Origin: Branchiostoma floridae
Lineage: Eukaryota; Chordata; Leptocardii; Amphioxiformes; Branchiostomatidae
Assembly: GCF_000003815.2 (NCBI RefSeq)
Contig: NC_049995.1
Span: forward strand, 12,046,957-12,110,956
Direction: 5' to 3'
Length of the DNA stretch: 64,000 nucleotides
The position numbers were made by a program, and so were the translations under genes. A model generated the notes under the pieces. That model was not told where the DNA came from and made no database searches. It was given only the letters and a program-made list of their open reading frames with translations. Below are positions 32,189 to 43,835 of the stretch, piece after piece (the stretch's first letter is position 1; each line of letters opens with the position of its first letter).

Positions 32189-35100
32189 GTGTGTGTGAGT
32201 GAGAGCGTGTGTGTGCGTGTGTGTGTGTGTGTGAGTGAGAGCGTGTGTGTGTGCGCGCGCGCTCGTGTGTGTGTAGTTTTGAAATACCTCGGCCACTGCA
32301 CAACTGTAGGCATCCGGATCCCCCCTTCAGAGCCTCCCTGTCCTTTGCCTCCTATTAAAGAGTGAAAGCAAAATCATCATGGTCCACACTCCACAATAAG
32401 AACAATCACAGAAATGTCCGTTAAGTTTTGTATAAACACTGAGCTTGATTCGGTGCATGTGAATGCTATCAAATTCCATTTGCACAATGTGTCAGGTCAA
32501 ATCATCTTGACAAAAAGTTGTGGTTGACACTTATGTTTTATCAAGTGTTTTAGGGTAGAACTATTGCTTTCTTTACCCTTGTAGATGCCGTTCGACCCTC
32601 CTTCTTCCCCAGCTTCAATATGGCCGCCGTTGTCAGACGTGAAGTACACAAACGTGTTGTCCGTCAGACCGAGCCGTTCTAACGTTGCCATGACAACCCC
32701 GATGCTCCAGTCCATCTCCTCCACGCTATCGCCATAGAGACCGTGCCGGCTTTTCCCGCGGAATTCCTTATTAGGAAGAAGGGCATGGTGCACGTTCGTG
32801 TAGGAGACTTCCAACAAGAAGGGTTTCGTTTCGGTCTTCCTTTCTTCGAGGAATTTGACGGCTTCAAGAGTCATTCTGGGCGTGATTGTCGAGATGTTGA
32901 ATGGCATTTCTATGACGTCATCATCTCTCATCAACACGCAGTTTAAGTGCCTGCCATTGGACAGAGATACATACGGATAGGCCACAAGTGACCAACCAAA
33001 TGCGGACAACAGAAAAACCGTTTTCCATTGAATGTACTCGAAGTACTTGAGCGCCAAAATAACAACAAAGAGAGACGTCGATATCTCCCAAAGACGTAGA
33101 CGACGATAAAGACGCCGTGCGAAATTCTGTCCCAAAGTTTCTTTAACATCCGGGTCACAGTCGTGGTCGTTGCTATGGGGCAGTCCGTAAAAGTAGTCGA
33201 ATCCGAACTCACTAGGGTGGTGGCAATGGTCTCCTGCCCATGCGCAGTTGAGACCAAGATGCCACTTTCCTGTGACCAAAACAAAAAATTGTTAACGGGG
33301 GCTGCCCTAAAATGGTTCCTGCCCTAAGATGGCATTAATTTTTTGCTGATCTTAAGCCTTTTATGTATACGTACGCCGTGTTTGTTGCCACTGACTATGA
33401 TAATTAGACAGGTAAATAAACCATGTCCAAACAACAGCTGTTTTTTCCATTAAAAATACTTAGACATGTTCTCTTCAGTTTTTCTTTTGAAGACAGAATT
33501 TTCACAATAATGTTGTTAGCGCTGCGTCGCCGTTACGAATTATTGAGTGTCCAACATGTAGTAAAATCAAAACTTATTTATATAGATAATAAAGAATAAA
33601 CAAAATTTATTCAAACTTTTCAGACAGCTAGCATCCACTGTCTTTCTTCAGTGATATGAAGATGTATACAAGACTTACGGAACAAAGAATACTTATTATT
33701 ACGTTTGTGAAGATTAGTCATCCAGGATACAATAAATTGAAGACGATTCAGGCTATGCTTCTAGATACTTATCAAATTTTAATTAGACGTTTCGAACTGT
33801 GTCTACCGTTCTTTATCGTTCTTCAATTCACTGATGAAGAACGGTGGACACCGTTCGAAACATCTAATTAAAATTTGATAATTATCCAGAAGTATATATA
33901 GACTGAATCATCTTCAATTTAATACTTCTTATTGTTCTAAATAAACAATATAGGAAACTGCCACGGTGTCCTGCTTTTCACAAAACAAGAAAGCTTTTGA
34001 AAAAAGCTGGCCGGTGCGTATTTTGGAAAAAGCCTGGATGCTAAACAAAATCACACGAAAAAAGAGTTTTAAACATCGAATTACTCAATTGGTCTTTCTT
34101 CTATTAAAAAAAAAACACTACATGAGATTTGTCTAACAAAAAAAAATTAGCAAGTGGGGTTCGAACCTACGATATACGGAAGATAGGTACCGTGCTGTAC
34201 ACCGCTCGGCCACGCTGGCTCGATTACGCAATAGCAGGTATAGAAGGGCTATTTGGTTAAAGTGACCGATCCATGCATCCATGCATCCATTGAAAATGCA
34301 TCCATTGAAAATACATCCATTGAAAGACCCGCTTCTCCTGTCTCAAAGCCGGTGCTGACGCACCGGCAAAAATGTCACTTATAGGGGTGATTGTTGGCAA
34401 CGAAACGTACTATGTCAAAGAATATAAACAAGTGTTACTTTGACACATGTACAGATATTAGTAGCCAGAAACTTTAACGCTTGTTGTTCGGCATTTCAGG
34501 GACAAAATTCAGTAGAACGTTGAAACATGCTTGTATCTTAAAATTTTCCGGTGCCTTCGCAAGTCTTAAGCAATTCTTTCAGTGTATCTAATCAGAAGTA
34601 GTTTTTTTAGAACTCCTTGGTGTATCTTAACTTACCAAGTAATGCTGTTCGGTACCCGTGATCCCTTGCCATTTGGGGAAAAGTGACCTCCGACCTCGGT
34701 AACCCGGATGGAATGGACAACAGGAAAAAAGGCAAGGGTGCGGTCCTTCCCGCCATTCCTGTCAAAGTTACATGACAGAGGATGTTAGTGAATCTCTGGT
34801 ATTCCAACAATCTAGTTTCTTGATCAAATGAGTCGTACAAAAACAAAACACGTACCCGCAAAAGATTAGTCATGCAAATGATTTGTGAAATTTATATTTC
34901 GTGAATAATTACTCAGTTTTATTTTTTCCCCGCAAACAAACAACCAGTCCGGATTCCGGTTTGGAAATATGACAATGACAATACAGGCGTCGTTTTTCAA
35001 CAAGATAATAGGACTAAATAAGCTGACCATATCTGATAGGATATCGTCCGGTGAGGAAGGCAGCTCTGCTGGGCGTACAGATGGCGGCGGCAGCCAGGTG

Positions 35101-36854
35101 CTGGGTCAACTTGGCTCCCTTAGCGGCGATCCTGTCGATATTTGGAGTTCTGAAAAAATTATGAAATAAGAAAAAAATCAGAGACACAAAGTTTCATAGG
35201 GGAAATCAGAATCGAAGTTTTTTTTTTTTAAATCTTGATGTTTATTTTTCTTTTGTCAATGGAAAGAGGTCCGGGTAGACCCAGAAAGATATGGATCAAC
35301 ATTGCCCTTGAAGATGACAGAATGATCACAGGAAAAGCAATCTGAAGCTGTGCGACGCAGAAAATATGGCCCAGAACCGCCTGGAATGGCGGAGGATGGT
35401 ACGCAAGAGGTACAGACTCCTTGATGCAGGCCACTCAAATTGACAAGGAGACCTTACCTGTAACAAGTAAGTAAGTTTGTTTCGTCCCCTCGTATGCTTT
35501 TAGTTTTTTTATTCCCAGATTTTTTGTGCAGATGAATAATGTACAACCAATGATTGCTATAGATTGGTCACTTGATAATTTGAATGTGACGCAAATTTGT
35601 GTGCGTAGGGCGACTATTTGCCCTATCGGTCAATAACCCGGCAAAATTGTGTCGAAGTTCGTGGTAACGGAAATGAGTCATTTTCCCTAAGCAAACGATT
35701 CTTTATTCCCAGATTTTTTGTGCAGATGAATAATGCACAACCAATGAGGTCTTTCGGTTCGCCTCTAGATTGGTCACTTGATAATTTGAATGTGACGCAA
35801 ATTTGTGTGCGTAGGGCGACTATTTGCCCTATCGGTCAATAACCCGGCAAAATTGTGTCGAAGTTCGTGGTAACGGAAATGAGTCATTTTCCCTAAGCAA
35901 ACGATTCTTTATTCCCAGATTTTTTGTGCAGATGAATAATGCACAACCAATGAGGTCTTTCGGTTCGCCTCTAGATTGGTCACTTGATAATTTGAATGTG
36001 ACGCAAATTTGTGTGCGTGCGTAGGGCGGCTATTTGCCCTATCGGTCAATAACCCGGCAAAATTGTGTCAAAGTTCGTGGTAACGGAAATTGGTCATTTT
36101 CCCTAAGCAAACGATTCTTTATTCCCAGATTTTTTGTGCAGATGAATAATGCACAACCAATGAGGTCTTTCGGTTCGCCTCTAGATTGGTCACTTGATAA
36201 TTTGAATGTGACGCAAATTTGTGTGCGTAGGGCGGCTATTTGCCCTATCGGTCAATAACCCGGCAAAATTGTGTCAAAGTTCGTGGTAACGGAAAGGGGT
36301 CATTTTCCCTAAGCATACGACTGTTAGTAACATTTACTCGTCCTTCTGAAAACTCTGCCCCATATTCTATCTCACAGATTTACTGAGGAAATTCTTGGAC
36401 AGTCGGCCAGTACCTGACGCAAGGAGCCAGTTCCTGACCTAAGAACGAACATACATATTTACATACACAAGACAAACAAGACACTACCGTCCTGAAGGCG
36501 CGGTCACATAGTTGGTGCGATCGTCCTACGACTGCTAACTTTGGGCATTTTTAGGACAGCCATGCATGTGTCCTACAACGTTCAGCTGTCTTGCTGCACA
36601 AAACGCTCTCTTGGATCCTTGCGGGTGGTTGGCTCTGTCACTGCCTGGTTAAAGATCCTATTATCAAAATAGTACGACGATCGAACGGCCTACATGTGAC
36701 TGAGCTCTTACCGGATCGTGTCGTTTCCGAAGCAGCCGACATCGCCGGTTCCCAAATCGTCGGCGACGAGGAACACGAAGTTGGGCCGATCGTCTCCTCG
36801 GCATAACGTGATCAGGGCGACGGACAGAAAACACAACCAGACCAAACGTGCCAT
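30077..36854 (-). CDS. STS-like: Steryl-sulfatase/arylsulfatase-family sulfatase (574 aa), complete
   Basis: Exons 36854-36712, 35149-35028, 34758-34636, 33269-32577, 32348-32288, 30863-30643 and 30438-30077 splice in phase to 575 codons. The enzyme hydrolyses sulfate esters. Architecture matches vertebrate STS/ARSD/ARSH (~583 aa): signal peptide [18 protein letters not shown], then [13 protein letters not shown] with metal-binding Asp32-Asp33. CTPSR (Cys72) is the formylglycine site that SUMF1 would convert. GKWHLG lies near residue 130. A two-helix hydrophobic hairpin (~190-235) is the membrane insertion of the STS subgroup, followed by FTSDNGG and [19 protein letters not shown]. The C-terminus WKAHFV ... 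GCYSL ... [11 protein letters not shown] ... [10 protein letters not shown] is also typical. This suggests an ER/endolysosomal membrane-associated sulfatase; steroid specificity is not provable here. No damage is seen. Introns carry a LINE tail, a 206-bp satellite and a CA-repeat. Confidence 0.94.
31040..31677 (+). repeat. Hairpin-ended repeat in sulfatase intron 5
   Basis: It contains TTAATTATGCAAATGAGGG-type palindromic pairs, CTAGGGGACCCAAACATG, ACCCTCCAGAGG-like text and a run of CACAAACACACAGGC. It ends in the hairpin ATCTCCAT-TTTTC-ATGGAGAT. This layout matches 8436-9235 and, reversed, 16130-17340. Confidence 0.6.
31949..32275. repeat. (GT)n microsatellite, ~325 bp
   Basis: Long GT runs with GC, GA and TA interruptions lie immediately downstream of sulfatase exon 5 in its intron. 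Open frames of pure Thr-His or Cys-Val on either strand are artefacts of this tract. Confidence 0.95.
33655..33950. mobile_element. Foldback (palindromic) element in sulfatase intron 3
   Basis: AAATTTTAATTAGACG at 33776 is answered by the inverted CATCTAATTAAAATTTG at 33859, and the outer arms (AAGACGATTCAGGC / GACTGAATCATCTT) also pair. The centre reads CTGATGAAGAACGGTGGACA followed by CCGTTCGAAAC, the same stem-loop layout as in the element at 11345. Confidence 0.7.
34150..34222 (-). pseudogene. tRNA-like sequence, probably SINE-derived
   Basis: The reverse complement contains box A (GTGGCCGAGCGGT) and box B (GGTTCGAACCCC) at tRNA spacing, but the acceptor stem does not pair and a T-run follows. 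It is likely a decayed tRNA pseudogene or SINE head in sulfatase intron 3. Confidence 0.45.
35250..35475 (+). mobile_element. LINE 3'-end fragment in sulfatase intron 1
   Basis: Reading frames broken by small shifts encode [10 protein letters not shown] and then [20 protein letters not shown] before a stop, typical of the C-terminus of LINE reverse transcriptase polyproteins. The tail is AACAAGTAAGTAAG, matching the tail of the insertion at 48198. It is 5'-truncated and dead. Confidence 0.7.
35511..36320. repeat. ~206-bp satellite, four units, in sulfatase intron 1
   Basis: ATTCCCAGATTTTTTGTGC starts units at 35511 (shortened, 194 bp), 35705, 35911 and 36121 (periods 206 and 210). Units are about 97-99% alike, so the array is young or homogenised. 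Each unit has a fortuitous open frame beginning [12 protein letters not shown] do not regard these as genes because the start lies inside the repeat and no splice or promoter context supports them. Confidence 0.9.
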
Positions 36855-37964
36855 GATGAAAAAAGAGCTAGTTTGTTTACTCCAAGGGTCTCATACCGGA
36901 CTTATGTGGTCTCATTTAAAATAACGCTTAAATGTACAACTTTAATGGGCAAAAATTCAATCAAGAAACAGTTGTGCTGGAGATTTTTTATTTCTATTGC
37001 AAGTGCACTTATCCAGTCATCAATGAAAAAATGTCCTCAAAATTTGACCGGTGAATCGATTTTTATAACATCTATAACTGCACTTATATACTCTCCGCAA
37101 GAGGGACTTTCCTCTAGTGAACCGCTGACCGCATTATACTCAGGACAAACAAACGTGCACGTCCGACACTCGCGCAAATGTCGAAACATTCCAACCCGAT
37201 CCTGTCAGAAATACACAATCTTTCAGCTCAAATCCATTTTATATGAGATGGGGGCGACAAAGGGCATTTTATCATCTACATAAAGACACGATTTGGGGGC
37301 CCATTTATATTTTATTTTGGACTCGGAGTAATACAGGAACGAGACTTTAACTCCAAAATGTAGGTCAAGCAGTAGATGGGTTGTTTAACGCATACGCTCT
37401 ATACCCCTGTCACATTATCCACGATCTTCGGGCGTATCGATGGAAGATCGGCCATATTTAAGATCGACAGAGGGTTGCGCGTATTTTTCACCTGAAAACC
37501 CTGTCACATATAAGCCATATTTTGTACCTTGTACAATTGTTGTGCAATAAAGTTATTATTATAAGCCATGCTCGGGCGATCGCCGCAGAATCGTCGTCCG
37601 ATCGATTTTTGCCAAATGTGACAGGGGTATAAATAATATCAGTGGGGACCGTCTTCAGATTGTGCTAGCGTCGTTATTTGCATAAGCACGTTCGCCGCTC
37701 CGAGTACGAAGGTGCAGCGACAGGAATTGTGGGTGATATGTCAAAGGTGAATGCTACCTGTAAACAGTTCTGGTCTGGGACATTGTGGCAATTTGCATAA
37801 CAATTTTCAGACGTGTTTACATATGAATGAAGACCTTTATTGCACATTTTTTTGCCACACCGGGCTAAGTACATGTCGCAGCAAGACATGTTGAAAAGAT
37901 TCAGTTGACAGATACAAAATCAGACTATTGCTGAATAATTTCAGCCTCTCCTTGTTTTCTGTTA
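36855..37964. other. Intergenic region upstream of the sulfatase
   Basis: No conserved open frame is seen. A phrase about a CACATTATCCACGATCTTCG to CCGATCGATTTTTGCCAAATG segment with inverted GATC-rich words (37410-37625) suggests an old repeat. The sulfatase promoter should lie here but no motif stands out. Confidence 0.35.
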
Positions 37965-38819
37965 GGCCATGTTGATTTGATTATATGGATGACATCCTCC
38001 GGGAACTCCAAAACTGATGCGAGCGAGCGAATAGAAAAAAAGTTTGGCCAAAAAAAAAAAAAGTTGCCTTCAGTATGAAATCAAAGTGGCCAGGAAGGTT
38101 GAGCATAGGATTAAACACACATAGTATGGTATACCAACAGTTAGGTGTAGGGACCAGTACATCATACGGGTGCAAAACATTTTTTTCTTCTTGGACCAAT
38201 CCGAAAAAAACAGACCTGAAAAAAAACAGCAGTTCGCCAATCACAAAATGGACACACTATGTCGGCAGCGATTTGGGGTCTAACCGGGGGGGCCAAGAAG
38301 ACAACAAGAGCGAAGTCAAGTAGAGTTTATAGTCAATCGCACCAAGTTTCTACAGTCAAAGGTACAGAGACAGATAGACATGGAGATGAGATTTTAAAAT
38401 GCAGTGGGAGTCCAATAATACACCAAACAGATTCCTTTGTAGCAAAATTGACCAATTACCATTGCTTTGAGTATTGCCAGTTCTCAAGTTTCCACAGACA
38501 ATCAGGTCCAGGTTCATGTCCGGACCTGGAAATGATCCTCTGGACCTGAATTTTCTGTACTGGTACCTCCCCCAACCAACAATAGGTATTTTTCTTTCTG
38601 TCCTTGCACATCTTATTCTTTGACTTAAGATTCATTTTGGCATTCTATGGCATTAGTTATCTGTTTTCTGATACTTTTTTTCAATCTACGGAATATTTGT
38701 GCTCATTTTACAGCTGCTTTGCACAATTTATTGTGTGGTCGAAAACTTTTTTTTTGTTGGAAATGGCCGAAAATTGGTGCGAGCGCGGATGTCATCCATA
38801 TAATCAAATCAACGTGGCC
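37965..38819. mobile_element. PIF/Harbinger-like non-autonomous element with TTA duplication
   Basis: The ends are inverted repeats of about 33 bp (GGCCATGTTGATTTGATTAT at left, ATAATCAAATCAACGTGGCC at right, extending into GGATGACATCC). They are flanked by TTA at 37962-37964 and 38820-38822. A 3-bp TWA target and GGCC ends fit PIF/Harbinger. The 855-bp interior has no transposase or DDE-like frame. Confidence 0.75.
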
Positions 38820-39324
38820 TTATAGTGGAGATAGAAGAGCAGTGTTATATGGAATACAACACAGCTGTGTATTCCGTATCACCCGATGTACCAGTCCGTC
38901 CGCTGGTCGGATCGATTTGTGATTCAATATTTGCTAAGGTAACAAAATGTGAGGTTGATAGTAATACCTTCAGATGTGAAAACTTCCAAAGGGCCTTACG
39001 CTGATAACCATAAATTACGAATGGTCTTAAAGACAAGAAAACAGAAAAAACACAAACCCAAAAGCACGGCCTTTTCAATAAAGATACAAGTAATTACGAA
39101 TTGTAAACGACCACGTACAGTCCATTGGAGTGACGCAAGTGGGCGGGTCTACCATGGCAACGACGCTTCACACAGTTGGCAAGATCTGTAAACACGCAGG
39201 CGAAATTAGCCATCAAATTACAAGATCTGGGTATTAAAATATTAGCTTTCATACTTGTATATCAAACTTACATTGACGTCTTTACCATCAAGATTAGTCT
39301 GAGAGTTGCAGAAAAACAAAATTA

Positions 39325-39421
39325 GCCTGGTATCCAGCCGTATTAGAGCTCCCGGGTTTCTTCTGTTCTCTACGCAAATACAGAAGAGACTCGGGAGCTA
39401 TATTACGGCTGGATACCAGAC
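39325..39421. mobile_element. 97-bp hairpin MITE with TA duplication
   Basis: GCCTGGTATCCAGCCGTA at the left pairs with TACGGCTGGATACCAGAC at the right, with a second pair GAGCTCCCGGG/CTCGGGAGCT inside. TA dinucleotides flank it (39323 and 39422), as for Tc1/mariner-like elements. Confidence 0.75.
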
Positions 39422-39581
39422 TATAGAACAAAATGCCGTTCGACACGCCCCATACCCAATGTAGTTCTTCCATATTAGGCAATAGACGTCAAAAGTGCTT
39501 CAGACTAGCTAATTTCTATATTCATATATCTTTTACAGTAATGCACTGTTCGCCTAGTGCTGTCTGCACAGTACGAAAACG

Positions 39582-42500
39582 ATGAACGAGCAGGCAGGGT
39601 CTCAGATACGAAATCCTCCTCCCTCCAACCCTGGGAGAGGCCAAACCAGAAGGCCGCTGCCCCCGAACCCTCCTGTCCACCCTCGTAACAGCGCTACTGA
39701 CAAGCGTCAAAAAAGGCAAGGTACTTCTTCACACACGTACGAAGAAGCAGAGAGAGTGTACCATACAATTAAGGATGAGGATATCCCGCCGCCATTACAC
39801 GGGAAGGGGCTGCGACAGGAGTCAAGCCGGGCGGGGGTAGGAACCAGCGGGCCGCCGCCGTCACAGTCAGCCGACGACAATCAGGGCAGTTCTAGAGTAC
39901 ATGTTCGCCATGACAACGGTTCATCTGACGATTTCCGAGAAGACCAAGAAACGCCCTCGCACGCGCACGAGAAGTCTGAGGCAATGAGACGCCACGCCAC
40001 TGCAGGTATATGCGACATACTTATAACTAATCCTTTAAAATTCTGCACCAATTATTTTGCATTCTAAACTGGAAATGCGCATACCGTCCGTCCGTTTCTG
40101 TGTTTTTGAGGTTCAATTGTGATGAAATTACAATTCTGAATCATACAAATAGCAAACTATGTGAACGACATGTTAAAACAATGAGTCATTGATGAAATTA
40201 TAACAATATCTTCTAGTTAAAATACGATTTTCAAGGAAATAGTACGAATGTGTTGTGTTGGTGTGACCTAAGACCCCTCCTATCGAAATGCTTGAAATTT
40301 AGATAAACGTCTAGAACTTCAACAGAACAGACTTTTAAAAACGAGTTCGAAAGTAACCACGAGGAGGTAAAAAATAGTGTCTCTGAATAGAATGGACGCC
40401 AAGTGTCATGCTTTTACGTATTACGCAATATCTAAATTATAAAAAAAATCGGAGAAAAACAAAACATTGACGCAATGAACGAACCCCGCAGTGACGAAAG
40501 CTCGACGCTAGTACAATGAGAGGGCACTTTTAAGTTGGAACACAGCAATTACTTTGAGTCTGTATGTTTTTTTCTCGTTAACTCGTTTGATTAAGAGCGT
40601 CAAACCCCAACCTTGTTGTAAACATCAATAAGATATATGCAACTTTCAGACCCAAATTGGTCTGAGAGTCGCAGAAAAACAAAATGTCATTTGAAAAACA
40701 AAATACCATGTGTACAGTGAGTGTAGTTTTCAAATAGGATTAAATCGTTTATAGTGCGACTGTTTTTTTCCTTGACGCCATTGTGTGTGTGTGTGTGTGT
40801 GTGTGTGTATTTGTGTGTAGTGTATTGTGTTAGGTATTGGTTTGACATATCAGTAAGTCATATTTTGCTCAATTTGTAGCATCTTTCTAAGAATGAGAAA
40901 AACAAAGGTATTGATGGGCCCCTAACACCTTCTTATGGTACTTAAATGGAACTTCGGTGTTGATATCTCATGGTGTGCACATGCCGTGAACAGGATTATT
41001 TGTGGGTGAATTTGTTTGTGCAAGTAAAGATAAAATTTGCATGATTATTGAATAATTTGCATCATAGCAGTTTTGTAATGTGTGTTGTCCTGGTCATTTG
41101 TTCGGGCGGTGCAGTGCTTAGGTGCAAGTTACATAGCTAAGAGAAAAGCACATTTTATAAAGGCATGAGGTCGTTTTTAGATATTGCTATTGCCTATCAC
41201 TGTCGAATTTGACCATAGTCATATAAATTTTAAAGAGAACATTCCTTCTCTTCACTTTGTCGAAGTTTTTTCTAATAATGACATATGGTAAATATTTCCA
41301 TTGAATTCTAGATATAATTGAACTTTAATGTAAGTTAAATTTGCATCCCAGCGGATCACTTTGTTTGAAAATTCCGTCCTAACTTTGTTTGACGTTTCTG
41401 TCCTAATTTTGTTTCCACAGATCGCACGTATCCGGGTGGACCAAGCGGCAGCCGTGGGCTCTTCAGTTTCATCCGCTCCCACTGCTGCTGCATGGCTACT
41501 GCCGTGCTGCTAATTCTGGTCATTGTGGGACTCTCAACCCTGACGTTTGTCCATATTGAGGTTAAAAAAACAATGAGTCAACAGCTCATTTCCTTGCTCT
41601 TTTGTTTTTCGAACTGTGTTAATTTTTTCCCATTGCTGTGTCTAGTGGTAGGGACTATGATGATTTGGTTAGCCTCATTCACAAACTTTTAGCAGCACTG
41701 CCTTTTCGTGTGTGTGTGTGCGATTTCCAACATGGGCTAAGGTAGAGAACCTAGCTCATTTTGAATCAGCGAATCAGCAAATAAGATCCAAAGCTACTTA
41801 AAGTCTAAGGAGGCTAGTATTTGGTCCTATCTTTCTCACTTTTCCTTCTAACAGTTGAGCAATACTTTTTATTTTAAGGAAACGAACCAGCTATTCGCCG
41901 CTGTTGACGACTTGAAACGAGACCTAGGAAGGGAAATGTTCCGAACTACTACTTTAGAGCAGCTTCTCCACAACATGACAAAGACTCCAGGTATGATTCT
42001 ATTTTAATAGATTTAAAAATCTGATACCGTCTTTCCATTTGCTAATGAACTCTCATCATTTCACGTTTAAAAGCAACTACTGCACAGGACCCCAACATTT
42101 AATTAAAGTCTGCATGAATATATGCATCCACACTGTGATGCTGATCTACAACTAAGACATTTGCTTTTCTTCTAAAATTCTAAAACATTTCTGAATCAAG
42201 CAATTTCTATAAAAAAAGCTTAAGAATCACAGCATGTGTATATAAGAGTCTTGGTCATAGGGAATTTGGGAATTTTTGCCACAGGTTGTTCCCATAGCAC
42301 AACAAGAGCGTTTGTCTTATTATACTTAGTGAGAACATTGTATGACGCATTAGCGATATATGATGGCATATTCAAGACTACTCTAAATTGCTTTCATGTT
42401 CTCAGCAAACCAGGCAAAAGTGGTCCGGTGTACCGGGCCTATTGGACCTCCGGGAGAAAAGGGAGTCATGGGGCCGGCTGGCCCTGTGTTTACTGGGCCT

Positions 42501-43835
42501 CCAGGACTTCCAGAAGAAAAGAGAGCCATGGGACCGGCTGGTCCTGTGCCTGGTTCTCCAGGAGAAAAGGGAGCCATGGGGCTAGTTGGTCTTGTATCTG
42601 TTGGGCCTCCTGGAGAAAATGGTGCCATGGGACCAGCTGGTCCTTTGTCTGTCGGGCCTCCTGGTCCTCCTGGAGAAAAGGGAGCCACGGGACCGGCTGG
42701 TCCGGTGTCTGTCGGGCCTCCTGGTCCTCCAGGGGCAAAGGGAGCCACGGGACCGGCTGGTCCGGTGTCTGTTGGGCCTCCTGGTCCTCCAGGAGAAAAG
42801 GGAGCCATGGGGCCGGCTGGACCTCCAGGAGAAAAGGGAGCCATGGGACCGGCTGGCCCTGTGTCTGTTGGGCCTCCTGGTCCTCCTGCAGAAAAGGGAG
42901 CCATGGGGCCGGCTGGTCCTCCTGGAGAAAAGGGAGCCATGGGGCCGGCTGGTCCTGTGTCTGTCGGGCCTCCAGGAGAAAAGGGAGCCATGGGGCCGGC
43001 TGGTCCTGTGTTTGTCGGGCCTCCTGGACGTCCAGGAGAAAAGGGAGCCATGGGGCCTGCTGGACCTCCAGGAGAAAAGGGCGCCATGGGGCTGGCTGGT
43101 CCTGTGTCTGTCGGGCCTCCTGGACCTCCTGGAGAAAAGGGAGCCATGGGACCGGTTGGACCTCCTCGTCTACCAGGAAGCTCAGTGTGCCATGCTAGAC
43201 CACCTGCACAACCCCGAGGACCCAATCTACGCATGGTACATGCAGGTGAAGCATCTATTCTGAATATAAAACTAATATATCGTAACATTTAATGATTATG
43301 GTATTTCTTATCCACCATTAAATTATGAATTTTAGAACTTTATCCCACTTCATTCAAAGAAAGGATAGCTTCAACGAGTATTTTTATTTCATGTCTGTTG
43401 TTTGATTCAATGTTTGCCACTTTGCCTACAGGATCATGTCCGAAAGGCTACAGTGAGAGGCTTGGAAACTGCTTCAAATCGTTCAATCTTCACCGTAACT
43501 ACAACGAAGCGCAGAAGACCTGCAACAAAGATGGCGGGACCCTCGCCATGCCACGAGACGCTGAGACCAACGCCTTTATAGTCTCCCTGATTAAGAAAGA
43601 TTTGCATTACTGGATCGGCCTGAATGACCAGAAGGACGAAGCCGTCTTTCAGTGGGTTGATGGCTCTGCACTTGGGAAATACAGCGCGTGGTTGCATGGA
43701 CAACCTAACAATGCTTCTCAGAATGAGGATTGCGTCTGTGTTGTCATATTCGGCGGGGCAGGAAAGTGGTTTGACATAGATTGCCACAATAAACGACGTT
43801 TCGTCTGCCAGATCAGTCCAGGTACTAGTGCTTAA
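39582..43835 (+). CDS. Collagen-like C-type lectin 1, type II membrane protein (~639 aa), divergent 5' half
   Basis: Exons 39582-40005, 41421-41560, 41879-41990, 42406-43245 and 43432-43835 join in phase. Residues 1-~160 are a polar, Pro-rich cytoplasmic tail with [13 protein letters not shown] (Tyr53, Tyr60; YxxI). CCC at 163-165 could be palmitoylated. One membrane helix lies at ~166-186 with no signal peptide, so the C-terminus is outside. A short helical stalk ([16 protein letters not shown]) and a ~250-residue collagen tract of [17 protein letters not shown] units follow. A C-type lectin domain (~505-635) has GNCFKSF, WIGLND and WFDIDC. The sugar-site triplet is QPN, neither EPN nor QPD. 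It resembles membrane collectins (COLEC12-like), probably pattern recognition (inference). Alternatively exon 5 may end at 43821 and splice to 44214-44224, giving ISPGRA and a stop. Exons 4-5 are paralogous to lectins 2 and 3; exons 1-3 are not. Confidence 0.85.

Noticed and set aside
31929-32313. Overlapping open frames of 118-126 codons on the minus strand and one of 86 on the plus strand
   Set aside because: They are translations of a GT/CA microsatellite in a sulfatase intron and contain little but Thr-His or Cys-Val repeats.
35618-36258. Three similar open frames of 66-74 codons
   Set aside because: They fall in a 206-bp satellite within an intron on the opposite strand; their similarity reflects repeat homogeneity, not coding constraint.
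35511-36320. Regularly spaced repeats that might be taken for a CRISPR array
   Set aside because: The whole 206-bp unit is repeated with no unique spacers, and the genome is eukaryotic.
42236-43198. 320-codon plus-strand frame rich in Trp, Ser and His
   Set aside because: It is an off-frame reading of the collagen minisatellite.
42383-43288. 301-codon antisense open frame that looks collagen-like
   Set aside because: GGN and CCN codons are mutually complementary, and the repeat length is a multiple of three, so all frames stay open. Splice signals and paralogues support only the plus-strand gene.
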